A stretch of DNA of 64,000 bases, taken from assembly GCA_025786725.1 (NCBI GenBank), contig JAHLTZ010000023.1:248001-312000 (forward strand), read 5' to 3'. The position numbers were made by a program, and so were the translations under genes. The first letter of the stretch is position 1; each line of letters begins with the position of its first letter. The notes beneath the pieces were generated by a model, which searched no databases, was not told the origin of the DNA, and worked only from the letters and a program-made list of their open reading frames with translations. The DNA comes from Syncephalis fuscata. Taxonomy: Eukaryota > Zoopagomycota > Zoopagomycetes > Zoopagales > Piptocephalidaceae. Shown here in pieces: positions 35,963 through 46,848 of the stretch.

Positions 35963-37101
35963 ATGAGTGTATTCAACAGTGCAGAGCCAACGCAAGAAAC
36001 GTGCAAACCTTTTGTACTTTCTCGCAAAAAGCCAACTGAGCCTGTGCTAAGTTTGCCAAATGGTTTTGCGGCCGAGACATTGCCACCGCGAACGTTGACC
36101 GCTGAGCAGGAAACAAAGCTAGCAGAGTTACGAAATAAAATACCTGCTTTGCTAGCCATGCCACCAATACACAAGAGGATGAGGAGTGGCTAAGCGATGA
36201 TAGATGCTTATTGCGATATTTACGTGCAGCTCGCTGGAATAGCACGAAGGCGGCGGAAAGGATCCAGTGCACATTGCAGTGGCGCCACGAACGACGGCCA
36301 CACCGTCTGGATCCCGCTTACGTACGCCCCGAAGCAGAAACCGGAAAGCTAACATTAAATGGATTTGATCGTTACGGACATCCTGTAATTTATTTAGTCC
36401 CCAATCGAGAAAACACAAAAACATCTCAGCGTCAAGTAGATCATTTTATTTTTTTCATGGAACGAGCCATCGCTGCTATGCCGTCACATGTCGATCAAAT
36501 GACGCTAGTTATTGATTTTACGGGCACTAGTATTTTTCAATCACCCGGCGCCGGTGTGGCTCGTGAAATTGCTAATACACTGGAACGTCACTATCCGGAA
36601 CGGTTAGCTTCGGCGTTTATTATCGGTGCGCCATGGTTTTTCGGCCAAGTTTATAAGCTAATTTCGCCATTCCTTGACGAAGTGACACAAAAAAAAGTTC
36701 AGTTTATCGATATTAAAATCCCGCCTCCTGTACAGTCCAATGAAGTAGTAAATAAAAAGAAAGCGGAAAATCGCAAAAGCTGGCTTTCCTTTAGCCGTCA
36801 TAGCGGGGAGGCGGCAGCAAATCATCCAATGCGCGCTGCAACAATGGGTCCAACCGTTGGTCAGCGTGCAAGCACTGGTGTATCCGCATCGGTATCGGAA
36901 ACAGAGGAACAAAGCGGCCTCGCAAATACAACGACGCAAGGTGTTCCGTCTGTAATTTGGGATATCATTGCGCCAGAATTATTAGATGCTACTGTAGGTG
37001 GCAGAATGGTATTCCACCATGAAATGCCAACATATTGGGATCATTTGTTGTCTCATACCGTAAATTATGTACCGGAACTACCGGTTGATATACAACAATG
37101 A
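35963..37101 (+). CDS. SEC14-like (CRAL-TRIO) lipid-transfer protein 1
   Basis: It resembles the SFH/PDR16 group of phosphatidylinositol-transfer proteins, which load lipids onto PI kinases at membranes. The CRAL-TRIO N-terminal helix bundle (RYLRAARWN...LQWRHERRP) precedes the lipid-binding lobe: ETGKLTLNGFDRYGHPVIYL, ENTKTSQRQVDHFIFFMERAI, LVIDFTGTSIF, HYPERLASAFIIGAPWFFGQVYKLI and PFLDEVTQKKVQF. A Ser/Ala-rich insert interrupts the lobe before the GG-containing end (ATVGGRMVFHHEMPTYWDHL). The frame breaks near TTT 36148-36150; one added T joins the first 62 residues to the rest (DEEWLSDDRC) and gives 379 residues. It is a paralogue of 41935-43182. Confidence 0.88.
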
Positions 37102-38948
37102 TAAATAAATGCAAACAATAAGGTTTGATGCTAATTATAATTTTGCTAAATTGTGCAATATGGCAATTATAGGGATGTTAGTGCGTATAAATAAAACTTT
37201 GATTAGATTATTTATTAACTGTAGTATATTAGCAAATATATATAGCAAAACAATAAGTTTTTTCTCTTTTAATTTGTCGTAAGCTGTAATTAGAAAATAT
37301 AGAAATATAAAAATGTTAAAGTTATAGCGTATATAGTTGACGAATAAAATAAAGTCAAAATTTATTGGTAATATATCTGGTGCCAAACAGACAACAGCTA
37401 TAAATAACGCATAGTTATTGTACAATAAAATGATATTGTTACGATTTGAGTTTTTTAAAGTTTGTAATTTAGATGGGAAACAATACAGTATTCTATATAT
37501 TGTTATTATTTGACCAAATTACATGATTCAACGAGGTTCAGCTTAAGCTTTGTTGTACGCTAATTAAGGTTTGTTCCCGTCAGGATCCTTTTAATTTGTT
37601 TTCCATTTAATGGCTGACAGTATTATAAATACTTAATGCTGTAAGCCAAACATTAAATAAACAACTTTTTTTACTTCCAATTTTAGTTTAGCTTATTTTC
37701 AAATGTATACAGTCAAGACTTTTGTATAAAGTACTGAATAAAGTTAATTACTGGTAATAAAAGTTGTTAGAATACTAAAGTAATAATCCTTATTAATTCA
37801 AGTATCTGGCATCTGACTAAGCCACCTCTATTATTTTCCCTCCTATTTTAGTTGCTTAGCAAACCTTACAATGCCATACATCTGGTTTTGTAATAACATT
37901 TAACATTTGATTTTACTAGCGTCCATTTAACGTTTAAAGTACAATATATTGACTGATTAACATTGTTTTAATTATAAGTTTATTTCTTATTGATCACTAA
38001 TCAGCACAGTTTAATTATAATACATTGAATAACTTTTATGCGGCCAAGTAGAGATAATATGATATTAGAGATTAGCATTGTACATTATTGGTTTTAAATA
38101 AAGCTATTACTAATAGGAAACATAGTCAATAATAGAATTTGAATGTTTTGTACTATTTTGTAATTAAAGCAGCGTATTAGCCCATATAGCTAATTACATA
38201 TTTACAATTAACAAGTAATTAATTGTTATATTTTTGTAATAAGCGTTTGTTACTGGTAATTAATAATAGTCAGTATACGCGTTATTATTATGATCAATCA
38301 CATGTAATTTTAACATATTATCCAATCACATATTGTATTTCTTGGTCACATTTTCACAAGGCTATGGCCATAATATCATGATAGCAACAATAGGATAATA
38401 TACAATTGGATAAGTATACAATTTGAAGTGTATGAATAATCATATTATAGCTATAATTCTATAAATTAGTGGGTAAAATAAATTGCAGACTAAAAATAGA
38501 ATGCATCTAATATATTGTAGAATAATATATATTGGTAGGAGTATACAATGGAATTGATGCTGATGAATAGAGCATACATATGCATACTGAATAATAAATA
38601 TATAATAATGAGTATTTTAATGACTGGTACATTCACCACTTGACTCCACGTTTAGTAGAATAAATACTGTTAAATTTTAGTTAATTGCACATAATAGAAT
38701 GCCATCACCATGATAAATAGAATCAATCATATGAATATGAAAATTATATTGTGAATAAATCATCATTCCAAAGTTCAAGGCCTTTGAAGGTTTCACGATG
38801 TATATATACAAAATCAAAATACGCGTCTAGCTTATGTTCACTACAACTACACATTATGTTTCTTTATCTTTTAGTAAAGCATTATTGACCTGAATAGTTT
38901 TTGACAATCCAGCTATTATCCTTTTCTTGTATTATTCACTTGTGCACA
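37102..38948. other. AT-rich intergenic region
   Basis: A 1.85 kb AT-rich spacer with no convincing ORF, RNA gene or repeat. A short, moderately CT-rich stretch precedes the F-box-like gene (about 38855-38945). Confidence 0.6.
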
Positions 38949-40598
38949 ATGGACCATATTCCTATACTTGTTATTGGACGTGTTGCGATATTTTCTGACA
39001 GTGACTCACTTGTTCTACTTTCATGTTGCAGTAAATGGCTGCAGTATTGCATTAGTCAACAGAACAATTTCTGGTACCAGCGATATAAGCAGTATTACAA
39101 CCTTGCGGATGACAATGAGATAAAATGGCTAGCCTGGTATGTGAAGATAGTACGTGCACCAAAGCTATTCGCATCGCAAATTAAAAAGACAATCAACATT
39201 GCACGGCTGCATAACCAACACATCAAATGGTTTCATGCATTTTGCTATCGGCGTGCTACTGAAGCAAATTGGCTTAAAGACACGCCATATCCAGTCAAGG
39301 ATTTAATGGAAAAAAAACTAAATAACATCCAATATATTGTATTGCAACGAATTGCTCATCGTGATAGTGACCTGCGAAGATGCTTTATTGTTGAGCAGTG
39401 TCAGCCAATAGGAGAAATATCTACTAAACGGTTTTGGCACTTGCGTAGATTATTTCTGGGCAATGCAAGCTATGAACTATACGTAAAACAGTGTCTGATA
39501 TCAGATAGATTTGTGGTAACTATTAGTAGACAAACAAATAGCCCAGGTTATGTTAACGTAAAGCCAAGCATCATTTCCGTTTGGCCAGTGAGTCGAGTTT
39601 CAATCATGCAACCACGTCAGTTTTCCTGCTTATGCAATAATACAGACATTCGTGGTCGCTGGATGATAGTTGATCATTCAGAAATAGTAGTCAAAGAAAT
39701 GCCTTGGCTTGGTTCACTAACAACCACTCGCGTTTTTGATCTTGCCAACAGTCAAATGTGCATGGGCACTATTAAAACTCATCAAGGAGAAACCTTTTTA
39801 TTGAGAGTTACTGAAGAAGCAGCAACTGTATTTAGTAGAACATTACACCACTCAGATACCACTACCACATTTAGATGGAATGTATGGGAGTTTTCAAATC
39901 GTTATTTAGGATATGGTCCGCGTTGTTTAATGCAAGGAGAAATCCGTTTTAAGAAATACGATGACTCTGCGATTCCTGTAAAAAAGTTGGATGATAATCG
40001 ACTTTTAATTGAAAATAACTCACAGTCAGCTTTTGATATGTGGAATGAAAACAGCGCAGATGAAATAAGCTTGGCCATGATTTCAACAGACTGCAGCTAT
40101 TCAAGCATTTGCATTAAAGATGCAAAGCCCATTTGGACACTTAACGGTTCTTTTTATGGCACAGTACCGCTATTTGGTTCTAACCGCATTCTTGTTATGT
40201 CTGGGAAAGGATGGACGGTCCACAGCTTAATCGATGGTGTTATACTAGCACATATCGACGTAAGAAATTTAATTTCGACGCTTGAGCACCATCGTTCGCT
40301 TAGTATGAGCGTGTATATTAGGCGTTTTTCATTATACAGAGGAAGATGTGCTCTTTATGAATCTATAAGCGACGGCACATTTATAGCAGTGGATTTGATT
40401 CATCCAAGTCGTACTAGAAATTTGGGCAAAACAAACTCGGAATATTTATACAAGCAAGCACTTCAAAGCCGTAATATTATTGTAAGATTTGATCACCTGA
40501 TCAATTATTCTTTATTACTAAATGATATATTTGATACAAGAAATGCGATGTTGATGGTAGATGGCAAAGATTATAAAATAATTGATGTATCATTTTAA
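38949..40598 (+). CDS. F-box-like protein with probable beta-propeller C-terminus
   Basis: A single uninterrupted frame of 549 residues starts at the ATG at 38949 (no in-frame ATG lies upstream of it). The N-terminus (IPILVIGRVAIFSDSDSLVL, then CCSKWLQYCISQQNNFWYQRY) follows the F-box plan of hydrophobic helix, Ser/Cys-rich turn, and W-x-x-Y/RY end. F-box proteins bring substrates to SCF ubiquitin ligases through Skp1. The rest is a series of short beta-like segments with repeated Trp and Phe, compatible with a propeller or lectin-like substrate domain; this part matches nothing I recognise. Both flanking neighbours are SEC14-like paralogues. Codon use and AT content resemble its neighbours. 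Confidence 0.5.
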   Translation: MDHIPILVIGRVAIFSDSDSLVLLSCCSKWLQYCISQQNNFWYQRYKQYYNLADDNEIKWLAWYVKIVRAPKLFASQIKKTINIARLHNQHIKWFHAFCYRRATEANWLKDTPYPVKDLMEKKLNNIQYIVLQRIAHRDSDLRRCFIVEQCQPIGEISTKRFWHLRRLFLGNASYELYVKQCLISDRFVVTISRQTNSPGYVNVKPSIISVWPVSRVSIMQPRQFSCLCNNTDIRGRWMIVDHSEIVVKEMPWLGSLTTTRVFDLANSQMCMGTIKTHQGETFLLRVTEEAATVFSRTLHHSDTTTTFRWNVWEFSNRYLGYGPRCLMQGEIRFKKYDDSAIPVKKLDDNRLLIENNSQSAFDMWNENSADEISLAMISTDCSYSSICIKDAKPIWTLNGSFYGTVPLFGSNRILVMSGKGWTVHSLIDGVILAHIDVRNLISTLEHHRSLSMSVYIRRFSLYRGRCALYESISDGTFIAVDLIHPSRTRNLGKTNSEYLYKQALQSRNIIVRFDHLINYSLLLNDIFDTRNAMLMVDGKDYKIIDVSF

Positions 40599-41169
40599 CT
40601 GTTCTCAAATTATTTATAAATTGTTTTATGTTTGTATATTGCAATAATTAATGTTATAAACATTGCAGTGAACGATTAATTACCATTACTACATATTAAT
40701 ACACTATATAGTAACAATACAACCACTATAAAATGTATTTTTTTATCCCTAGTAGCTATAGTTACAGCAAAAACATACTATCTTATTTATGTACCTTAAA
40801 GCATTGATAAAACGTTAGTTTAAATTTTTAAACATAAATTATTGTGTCAATGTTATAACAATATACAGCAGTAGTAAATGGGTGATTTCAACGTCACTAG
40901 CTGCTAACAGTCAATGAAATGTGACTTAAAAGCAATATTAATCATCTATCAGTACATGATTACAAAATTATATATAACTTATAAAAGGGAGGCATTGTGG
41001 AGCCAGCTATATTTTTGAGTGATGGTCATAGCTATTATGGATGGGTGATAATATATATATATATAATTGTTTAACTACAAGCATGTTATGATTTTGCATA
41101 ATGATCATAGTGTTAATATTTTGATGATGATGCTGATTTACATTGCCATTGATTATATGATTGTTTGTA

Positions 41170-41727
41170 TAATAAAGTAAAGCTAGCTGTTTAGTTATTA
41201 AATGACCTTACCTAGCAGTTAATTACCATCAGCTAAATGGATATGTGGTGGCAATATGACCAAACAGAGTTTAACCTCCGATGAATATGATAAATATGCA
41301 ACAACAAAGCATGAGCAACAATGGCAGGTTGTAGCGTTTAAGGCTTAATAAACAAAATAATTTATGTCTATTGCAATTAGAACTAGCAATAAGCAAACAA
41401 TGCATTGGAATAAAGGTGACCAAAATACTGTAAAATAAGATACAGTAAAATAAATAATAAAGAGGATTGAACTATGATTTAATAAATTGCTTATTAATAT
41501 TACTCATCAATCAGCTTCATTTCCAGCAACCCGACTGTCTCATTCAACTCTATGGATGCTATCAAATGCAGCTATTTGGCCATTAAATCATACTAAACTG
41601 TTAATAAAAACATTTGTTTAATAGCATGAAATGTCATATAGATAAAACAGCATTAAAAGGTTATATAGCAGTGATACTTTTATAATAATAGCTGTTTGTT
41701 GACTTTAATAAAATCTAAAAGATGCTG
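41170..41727 (+). repeat. 555-bp dispersed repeat, copy 2
   Basis: Same orientation as, and almost identical to, 31525-32078. Differences seen: one A/G near the left end, one T/C in the middle, and single-base insertions at the right end (GTTGACTTT against GTTACTTT, and AAAAGATGC against AAAAATGC). Confidence 0.9.
41256..41348 (+). CDS. Short ORF inside the 555-bp repeat (copy 2)
   Basis: The 30-residue frame is identical to that at 31609-31701. Identity here reflects the recent origin of the repeat, so it is not independent evidence of selection on the peptide. Confidence 0.2.
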   Translation: MTKQSLTSDEYDKYATTKHEQQWQVVAFKA

Positions 41728-41934
41728 CTGATTTTCAGCAACTGAATCACTAAATGTTTCATACTGAACCGACACTTATGCATCACAAATCTATCCGCTT
41801 TTGTTGTCTCAGTTCAGTAAATGACTGAAACCGATCATTCTAGCAAAATCCATTATATTTTTCAATAGCGAATACACAAACAAAACGTATTATTGTTGCT
41901 ATTACTTTTTTATTAGTCTTAATTGCGCACCAAT

Positions 41935-43182
41935 ATGCAACCAAACAATAATCAAAATAGCATGTCGCCGATTAACGATGATCCGTCTGCAGCCGACTGG
42001 GTGCATCCTCTTCCACCGCTAAAGCAAGAAGAGGCCGAGTTGTTGACACATCATCCGGAAGGGTATGTGGCACCATCGACAGACAGCAGCAATAGTATCT
42101 TTGAACCAATTCTTGCACCTCCTTCATGGCTACGTTTTAAGCCATCTCACAGTCAGTTAACGGCAGAAGAGATGGAAAAGCTATCGCAGATAGAAAAGGA
42201 AGTGCCAAACATTTGCTCACCAGCAGGTGATCCTATGCACAAAGAAGATGTGGCATTTTGTACCGATCGCTGTATTATACGCTATTTGCGCGCTTGTCGC
42301 TGGGATACTGCACTAGCACTACAAAGACTGTCCAATACATTACAATGGCGTCACGAACGTCGACCGCATGTCATGGACCCGGCCTACATCGAGCCCGAAG
42401 CAGCATCCGGCAAGCTTGTAGTCGATGGATTCGACCATTGTGGCGGCCCTGTTCTCTATATTACACCTAGACTTGAAAACACCAAATCTAGCCAGCGCCA
42501 GGTCGATAATATGATATTTTTTTTAGAACGTGCCATTACCATGATGCCCCCAGGCGTTGAAAAGCTTACGTTTATTGTTGATTTCTCTGAATCATCTGTA
42601 TTCAACTCACCGGCTCCTTGGGTCACCAAATCAATTGTACGCACGCTGGATCAACACTATCCAGAACGACTTCACATGGCTATACTCGTCGGCACACCGT
42701 GGTACTACAACCAGATATTCAAATTGATCTCACCCATAATCGATCCAGTCACTAAGGAAAAAATACGCGTTGTAGAACTGTCGCGCAGCAAACGAAAAGC
42801 ATCAATTGTCGATAAAAATGACACGGGCAATTCAAATAACGCTAGCAATAAAAGCGCAAGCCATAGCACTTGGAAAAGGATGAGCCTACCACTGGGCTTC
42901 CACAGTCGAAAGCATACCCATACCAGTAGTGCCGATGAAACGGGGCGTAAAAATCACGAAGATCATGATGTGGGCAAAAATAATGATCTTGAGATTGAAT
43001 CAGTAATTTGGGAAGTTGTACCACCGGAATTACTACATCGATCAGTGGGCGGGCAGTACCCATTTCGCCATAAGCACGCAATCTATTGGAATCGCTTGCT
43101 TGAAACAACCGTCCATTATAAGCCAGAATTGCCAATTGATGTCGATCCAAACGATATTGCGCCCGTCGGCACTGAGTCATAA
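41935..43182 (+). CDS. SEC14-like (CRAL-TRIO) lipid-transfer protein 2
   Basis: An intact single-exon gene of 415 residues; the ATG at 41935 is the first in frame. Order: a disordered N-terminus, a helix rich in Glu/Lys (LTAEEMEKLSQIEKEV), the CRAL-TRIO N domain (RYLRACRWDTALALQRLSNT), then the lipid lobe (ASGKLVVDGFDHCGGPVLYI, ENTKSSQRQVDNMIFFLERA, FIVDFSESSVF, HYPERLHMAILVGTPWYYNQ, LISPIIDPVTKEKIRV). A Lys/Ser/His-rich insert and the closing VGGQYPFRHKHAIYWNRLLE follow. This is the SFH/PDR16 pattern, so phosphatidylinositol transfer is likely (family knowledge). It is the closest relative of 35963-37101 in the window, and its intact frame shows where the first copy lost a base. Confidence 0.93.
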   Translation: MQPNNNQNSMSPINDDPSAADWVHPLPPLKQEEAELLTHHPEGYVAPSTDSSNSIFEPILAPPSWLRFKPSHSQLTAEEMEKLSQIEKEVPNICSPAGDPMHKEDVAFCTDRCIIRYLRACRWDTALALQRLSNTLQWRHERRPHVMDPAYIEPEAASGKLVVDGFDHCGGPVLYITPRLENTKSSQRQVDNMIFFLERAITMMPPGVEKLTFIVDFSESSVFNSPAPWVTKSIVRTLDQHYPERLHMAILVGTPWYYNQIFKLISPIIDPVTKEKIRVVELSRSKRKASIVDKNDTGNSNNASNKSASHSTWKRMSLPLGFHSRKHTHTSSADETGRKNHEDHDVGKNNDLEIESVIWEVVPPELLHRSVGGQYPFRHKHAIYWNRLLETTVHYKPELPIDVDPNDIAPVGTES

Positions 43183-43621
43183 AACGCATCTTTTAGATCA
43201 TCTTAATAAAGAATCGTTTTATCTATAGTAACAGATGGATAGCTTTTATTGAAAATCCGACCATTAATTGCCCAATTCACATGACCTATCGCGTGAACTG
43301 CATTCCTTTTGTTACCACGTTGTTTCTATTCAAGGCACGTTTGCTGGGCCTCATTTTTGCTTCGATTCAAGAGTAGCTGCTGCAATAATAACAAAGCAAC
43401 AATATATTTGTGCAACCTTGCTCTCACCGCCAACTCTGTACCTCTTTCTATTACTTGTCGTCATTATATCTCTCCCTTTACTTTATTCGCTTCGTTTCTA
43501 TTAGCTTTTGACATTCGCTGTTTTCGCTCAAGTTTGTGCTCTTTACTTTGAATAGCTATCTACAGCTGCGCGTGCATATTGAAAAACTCATATTTAGCAG
43601 TTATCAAATTTTATTTGCCAT
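43183..43621. promoter_or_regulatory. Spacer with pyrimidine-rich upstream region of the permease gene
   Basis: A 439-bp spacer. AATAAAGAATC at about 43205 could serve as the polyadenylation signal of the SEC14-like gene. From about 43420 to 43560 the plus strand is strongly CT-rich (CTCTTTCTATTACTT, TCTCTCCCTTTACTTTATTCG), typical of fungal core promoters. Confidence 0.5.
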
Positions 43622-45493
43622 ATGGAGCCAGCCTCCGAGCTACGTCATTATGGCACAATATCTAGCGTAGCTAGTATTGAGGTGGAGGAATCTGTACCGC
43701 TTGTGGCAACCGGCGACAACACTAGCGATAACAAGGGCAATGTCGTCATTCCAGAACGCCACATGGGATTGTTCAGTGGAGTTACTCTGGTAGGAAAGCG
43801 TACTGTTATGTGACTTGCCATTCATTGTAAATTGTAGATTGTTGGACAGATCATTGGTTCTGGCATCTTTGCATCTCCTGGCCCTGTGGTAAGAGATATG
43901 GCACATCTAGCAAAGTTGTGAATTAATATTGTATTTTAATTGGTGGATTTTAACCTGCTAGCTTGTTGAGACTGGTTCATTGGGCATGTCGCTTGTTACT
44001 TGGCTGGTCGCAGGTGTGGTTTCTATGGCAGGTGCTTATTGTTATGCAGGTAAATGGCAAGCTTTGTTATTGCTGCCACTGCAATTGCTAATTTCAGAGT
44101 AGAGCTTGGCACTATGATCCCAGCCTCAGGGGGAGAATATCAGTATTTGCTACAAGCTTTTGGTCCTTTAGCAGGATTTACCTACTCTTGGACTATGGTG
44201 ATGTTTGGCAACTCTATTGCCATTGCAGCCATTGCACAGGTGTTTTCACTGTACGCCTGCAATATAGCAGTTGGATTTAGCAACGTTGCATCAACTGATC
44301 CACTAACAACAACAGATTGGACGGTTAAAATAGTGGCAGCGGTAACTATTATGCTGGTCGTCTGCGTCAATTGTCTCCAGCGTGGCAGTGGAAATGCAGT
44401 GCAGAACATATTTACTATGGCAAAACTTGGTGCCATTGTACTGATTGTAATGATTGGTGCATATTGGCTAATCACAGGTAATGTCGATGAATTCCGCCAT
44501 CCATTTGAAGGCACTACAGCAAATCCAGCTCAATACGGCACTGCTATTTATTTTGCACTCTTTTCGGTAAGTAGCAGATAATGTGTGCAACATTATATAT
44601 TAACCAATACAACAACCATTATATCATTACAGTATATCGGATGGAATAACTTAAACTATGCTGCTGGAGAATTAAAAAATCCACGTCGAAACTTGCCATT
44701 GGCCATTACAATATCACTCGTTTTAGTCATAGCCTGCTATGTATTGACAAATCTTGCTTATTTTGCCGTTCTTCCTCTTGAAATGATTCGACAATCCAAC
44801 ACAGTAGCAATGGTATGGTGAATTGACAATTTTGATCGATGTATTTACGATTATTATTATTATTATAGGAATTTGGCATGGCGACTATGGGGCCTTTTGG
44901 CAAATATCTTATGGCTGTGATGGTGACCATATCAGCATTTGGTGCTATAAACGGCGGTACAATTGTTGGTAGTCGTGTAGCTGGTAAGTTGATTTATATT
45001 GTAGTTTTGTTTAATAATAACAATAATATATGTTATGCATTTAATATTACTTTTATTAGTTGCTAGTGCCGGTGACAGCTCCATCTTTCCCAAAACATTA
45101 GCACATATCCATGCGACTCGTGGCACTCCTGTGCGCGCACTTTTCTTTGTTGGCACCGTCACTTCATTTTGGGCACTTATTGGTGACTTTGCCAGTCTTG
45201 TAGACATTCTTATGTGTATAATCTGGTTCTGTTACTTTATTACCATTGTTGGCCTACTACGTCTACGAGTACTCTATCCCGATGCACCTCGACCTTTCCG
45301 TGTATGGACACCGTTGGCCGTCATGTTTTGTATTGTTGCAGGCTCACTAGCAATTACACCGCTTTTCAACATGGCCAAAAATGCATGGTTATATAGCTTT
45401 TCATTCCTAGGCTGTATGATGGCAATTCCCATCTACTGGTTCAAGGTACAGCCGCCAAAATGGGCACTATTCCGAACACAGCGAAACTTATAG
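43622..45493 (+). CDS. LAT/APC-family amino acid permease
   Basis: A plasma-membrane amino acid transporter of the L-type (MUP1-like) APC group. Seven exons: 43622-43789, 43838-43888, 43962-44049, 44103-44566, 44633-44812, 44869-44983 and 45060-45493. They sum to exactly 500 codons with all phases matching and no frame break (499 residues). Landmarks: an acidic N-terminus ending ERHMGLFSGVTL, the unwound TM1 motif IIGSGIFASPG split over a 51-nt exon, YAELGTMIPASGGEYQYL, GWNNLNYAAGELKNPRRNLP after TM6, and the final helices up to WFKVQPPKWALF. About twelve transmembrane segments are present. Exon 4 needs the AG at 44101-44102; an AG five bases earlier would bring in a stop codon. Substrate specificity cannot be read from sequence. 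Confidence 0.93.
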
Positions 45494-45821
45494 ATTATCG
45501 TTTTATCGTTTAGCATTTAATATTAACAATGTAGTTATCAGTTATTTTTAATAAATGAACAAATATAAATACTATCAAAGTATTGTTGCTTAATAGCAAT
45601 AATTTTGAGTAAAGTAGTTTATTTTACCAATTGACTGATTATAAATCGTAACTATTGTTTTAATCATCCAAGTATATCAATAAATTGGCTATTATTACTA
45701 CTACTATTATTATTATTATTATAAAAGAAAAATAGCGGTGGAAAAATATCTTTATTTATTACTTGGCCAATTGCCCACTGCTTGTAATAATCGTAAAATA
45801 TTATTTCTGATAAAACCAGCT
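45494..45821. other. Convergent 3' spacer
   Basis: A 328-bp AT-rich spacer between the permease and elongase 1. It includes a (TTA)n run at about 45694-45722 and AATAAA-like words on both strands, suitable for the two convergent 3' ends. Confidence 0.6.
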
Positions 45822-46848
45822 TTACTGCGTCTTCTTTGCCTTAAGGTTAGCCCGACCACGCTTTTGTTTGATATAGGTATCGCGGTAGAACTTGACGAAA
45901 AGAACCAAGTACGATGAGATGAGTAGCACGCCCCATAGCGCTGCAGTCTCGGTACCGGCACAGGTGCCCATATTGGGGAGATATGGCCAGTAGGTAGCGG
46001 CAAAGTAGGTGTAAGCGCAGAAGTAATTACTGCCAAGTCAATGATAAACTGAGTGATTTGCATTGTTGTAAGGTATTTCTTCCACCAAACTCTGATGCCA
46101 CATGATGCGAGGAAATAATAGTAGTACATAAGTACGTGCACTGTAAGATTAAGTGTGATTGGCACCCATGACTATTATTTAGTTAGTATTGGTTATAAAC
46201 AATATGTTTTGATAAGCATTACTTACCACTGCTGTCTTGCCAAGCAATTGAGTATAACAAAGAACCATTGTAAGACTATGATGATAGTAGTGTAGAAATT
46301 CTAAATAGATAATTAGCAAGTGGATGTTCAATTGTATTATACTCACCAAGTGGCTTCTTCTTCAAAACAAGGAAGACGGTATCAATTAGTTCGTAGTATT
46401 TAAAAAGATAGTTGATGTAGTATAATAACTCTAAACGTGTGGTCCAGGCATCGTTTGAGCAAAAAGCCCAGAAAAGACCGTTGCGCATTGTTGAGCCAAG
46501 CAATTGTTCGATAAACAACAATAGCAATATGCCACTGCCGGCGCTTAAAATCACATTATGTATTTTGGATAGAAGCGGGAATGAAATAGGCGCACGGTTT
46601 TTCATAATGTATTGACCGCCAAAGATTACGGTCAAGTAGAGAACACATGTAAACACAACCTCATTGAGCGTTGAGAAGGGAGTGACGCCAACCTCGAAAC
46701 TAAATGTATCTGGATGCTTGCCGAAAATCAGCTTGTAAACAGCAACAAATGCCGCGTCAAGATTGAATCCAAAGGGACGATCTAGCGAAACGGCAAATAG
46801 CGGCTCGGTAGCCGCAGCAATAGTTTCCGGGGCAAGACCGTCAGACAT
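45822..46848 (-). CDS. ELO-family very-long-chain fatty acid elongase 1
   Basis: It catalyses the condensing step of fatty acid elongation (3-ketoacyl-CoA synthase) in the ER membrane, family of yeast ELO1-3. Three exons (46848-46347, 46300-46227, 46171-45822) hold the full set of motifs: [33 protein letters not shown] (the histidine box, split across intron 1), [13 protein letters not shown] and [14 protein letters not shown]. One base appears to be missing near 46029-46031, after IIDLAV; restoring it continues [10 protein letters not shown] through [13 protein letters not shown] to a Lys-rich end, for 308 residues. It starts at the ATG for MSDGLAPET. Paralogous to 48771-49652, which has no intron. 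Confidence 0.93.

Larger units (their letters stand above)
40599..41934. other. Intergenic region with second 555-bp repeat copy
   Basis: AT-rich spacer containing a (TA)n run near 41050-41066 and the repeat copy at 41170-41727. The repeat ends about 207 bp before the SEC14-like start, so it may supply part of that gene's upstream region. Confidence 0.6.
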
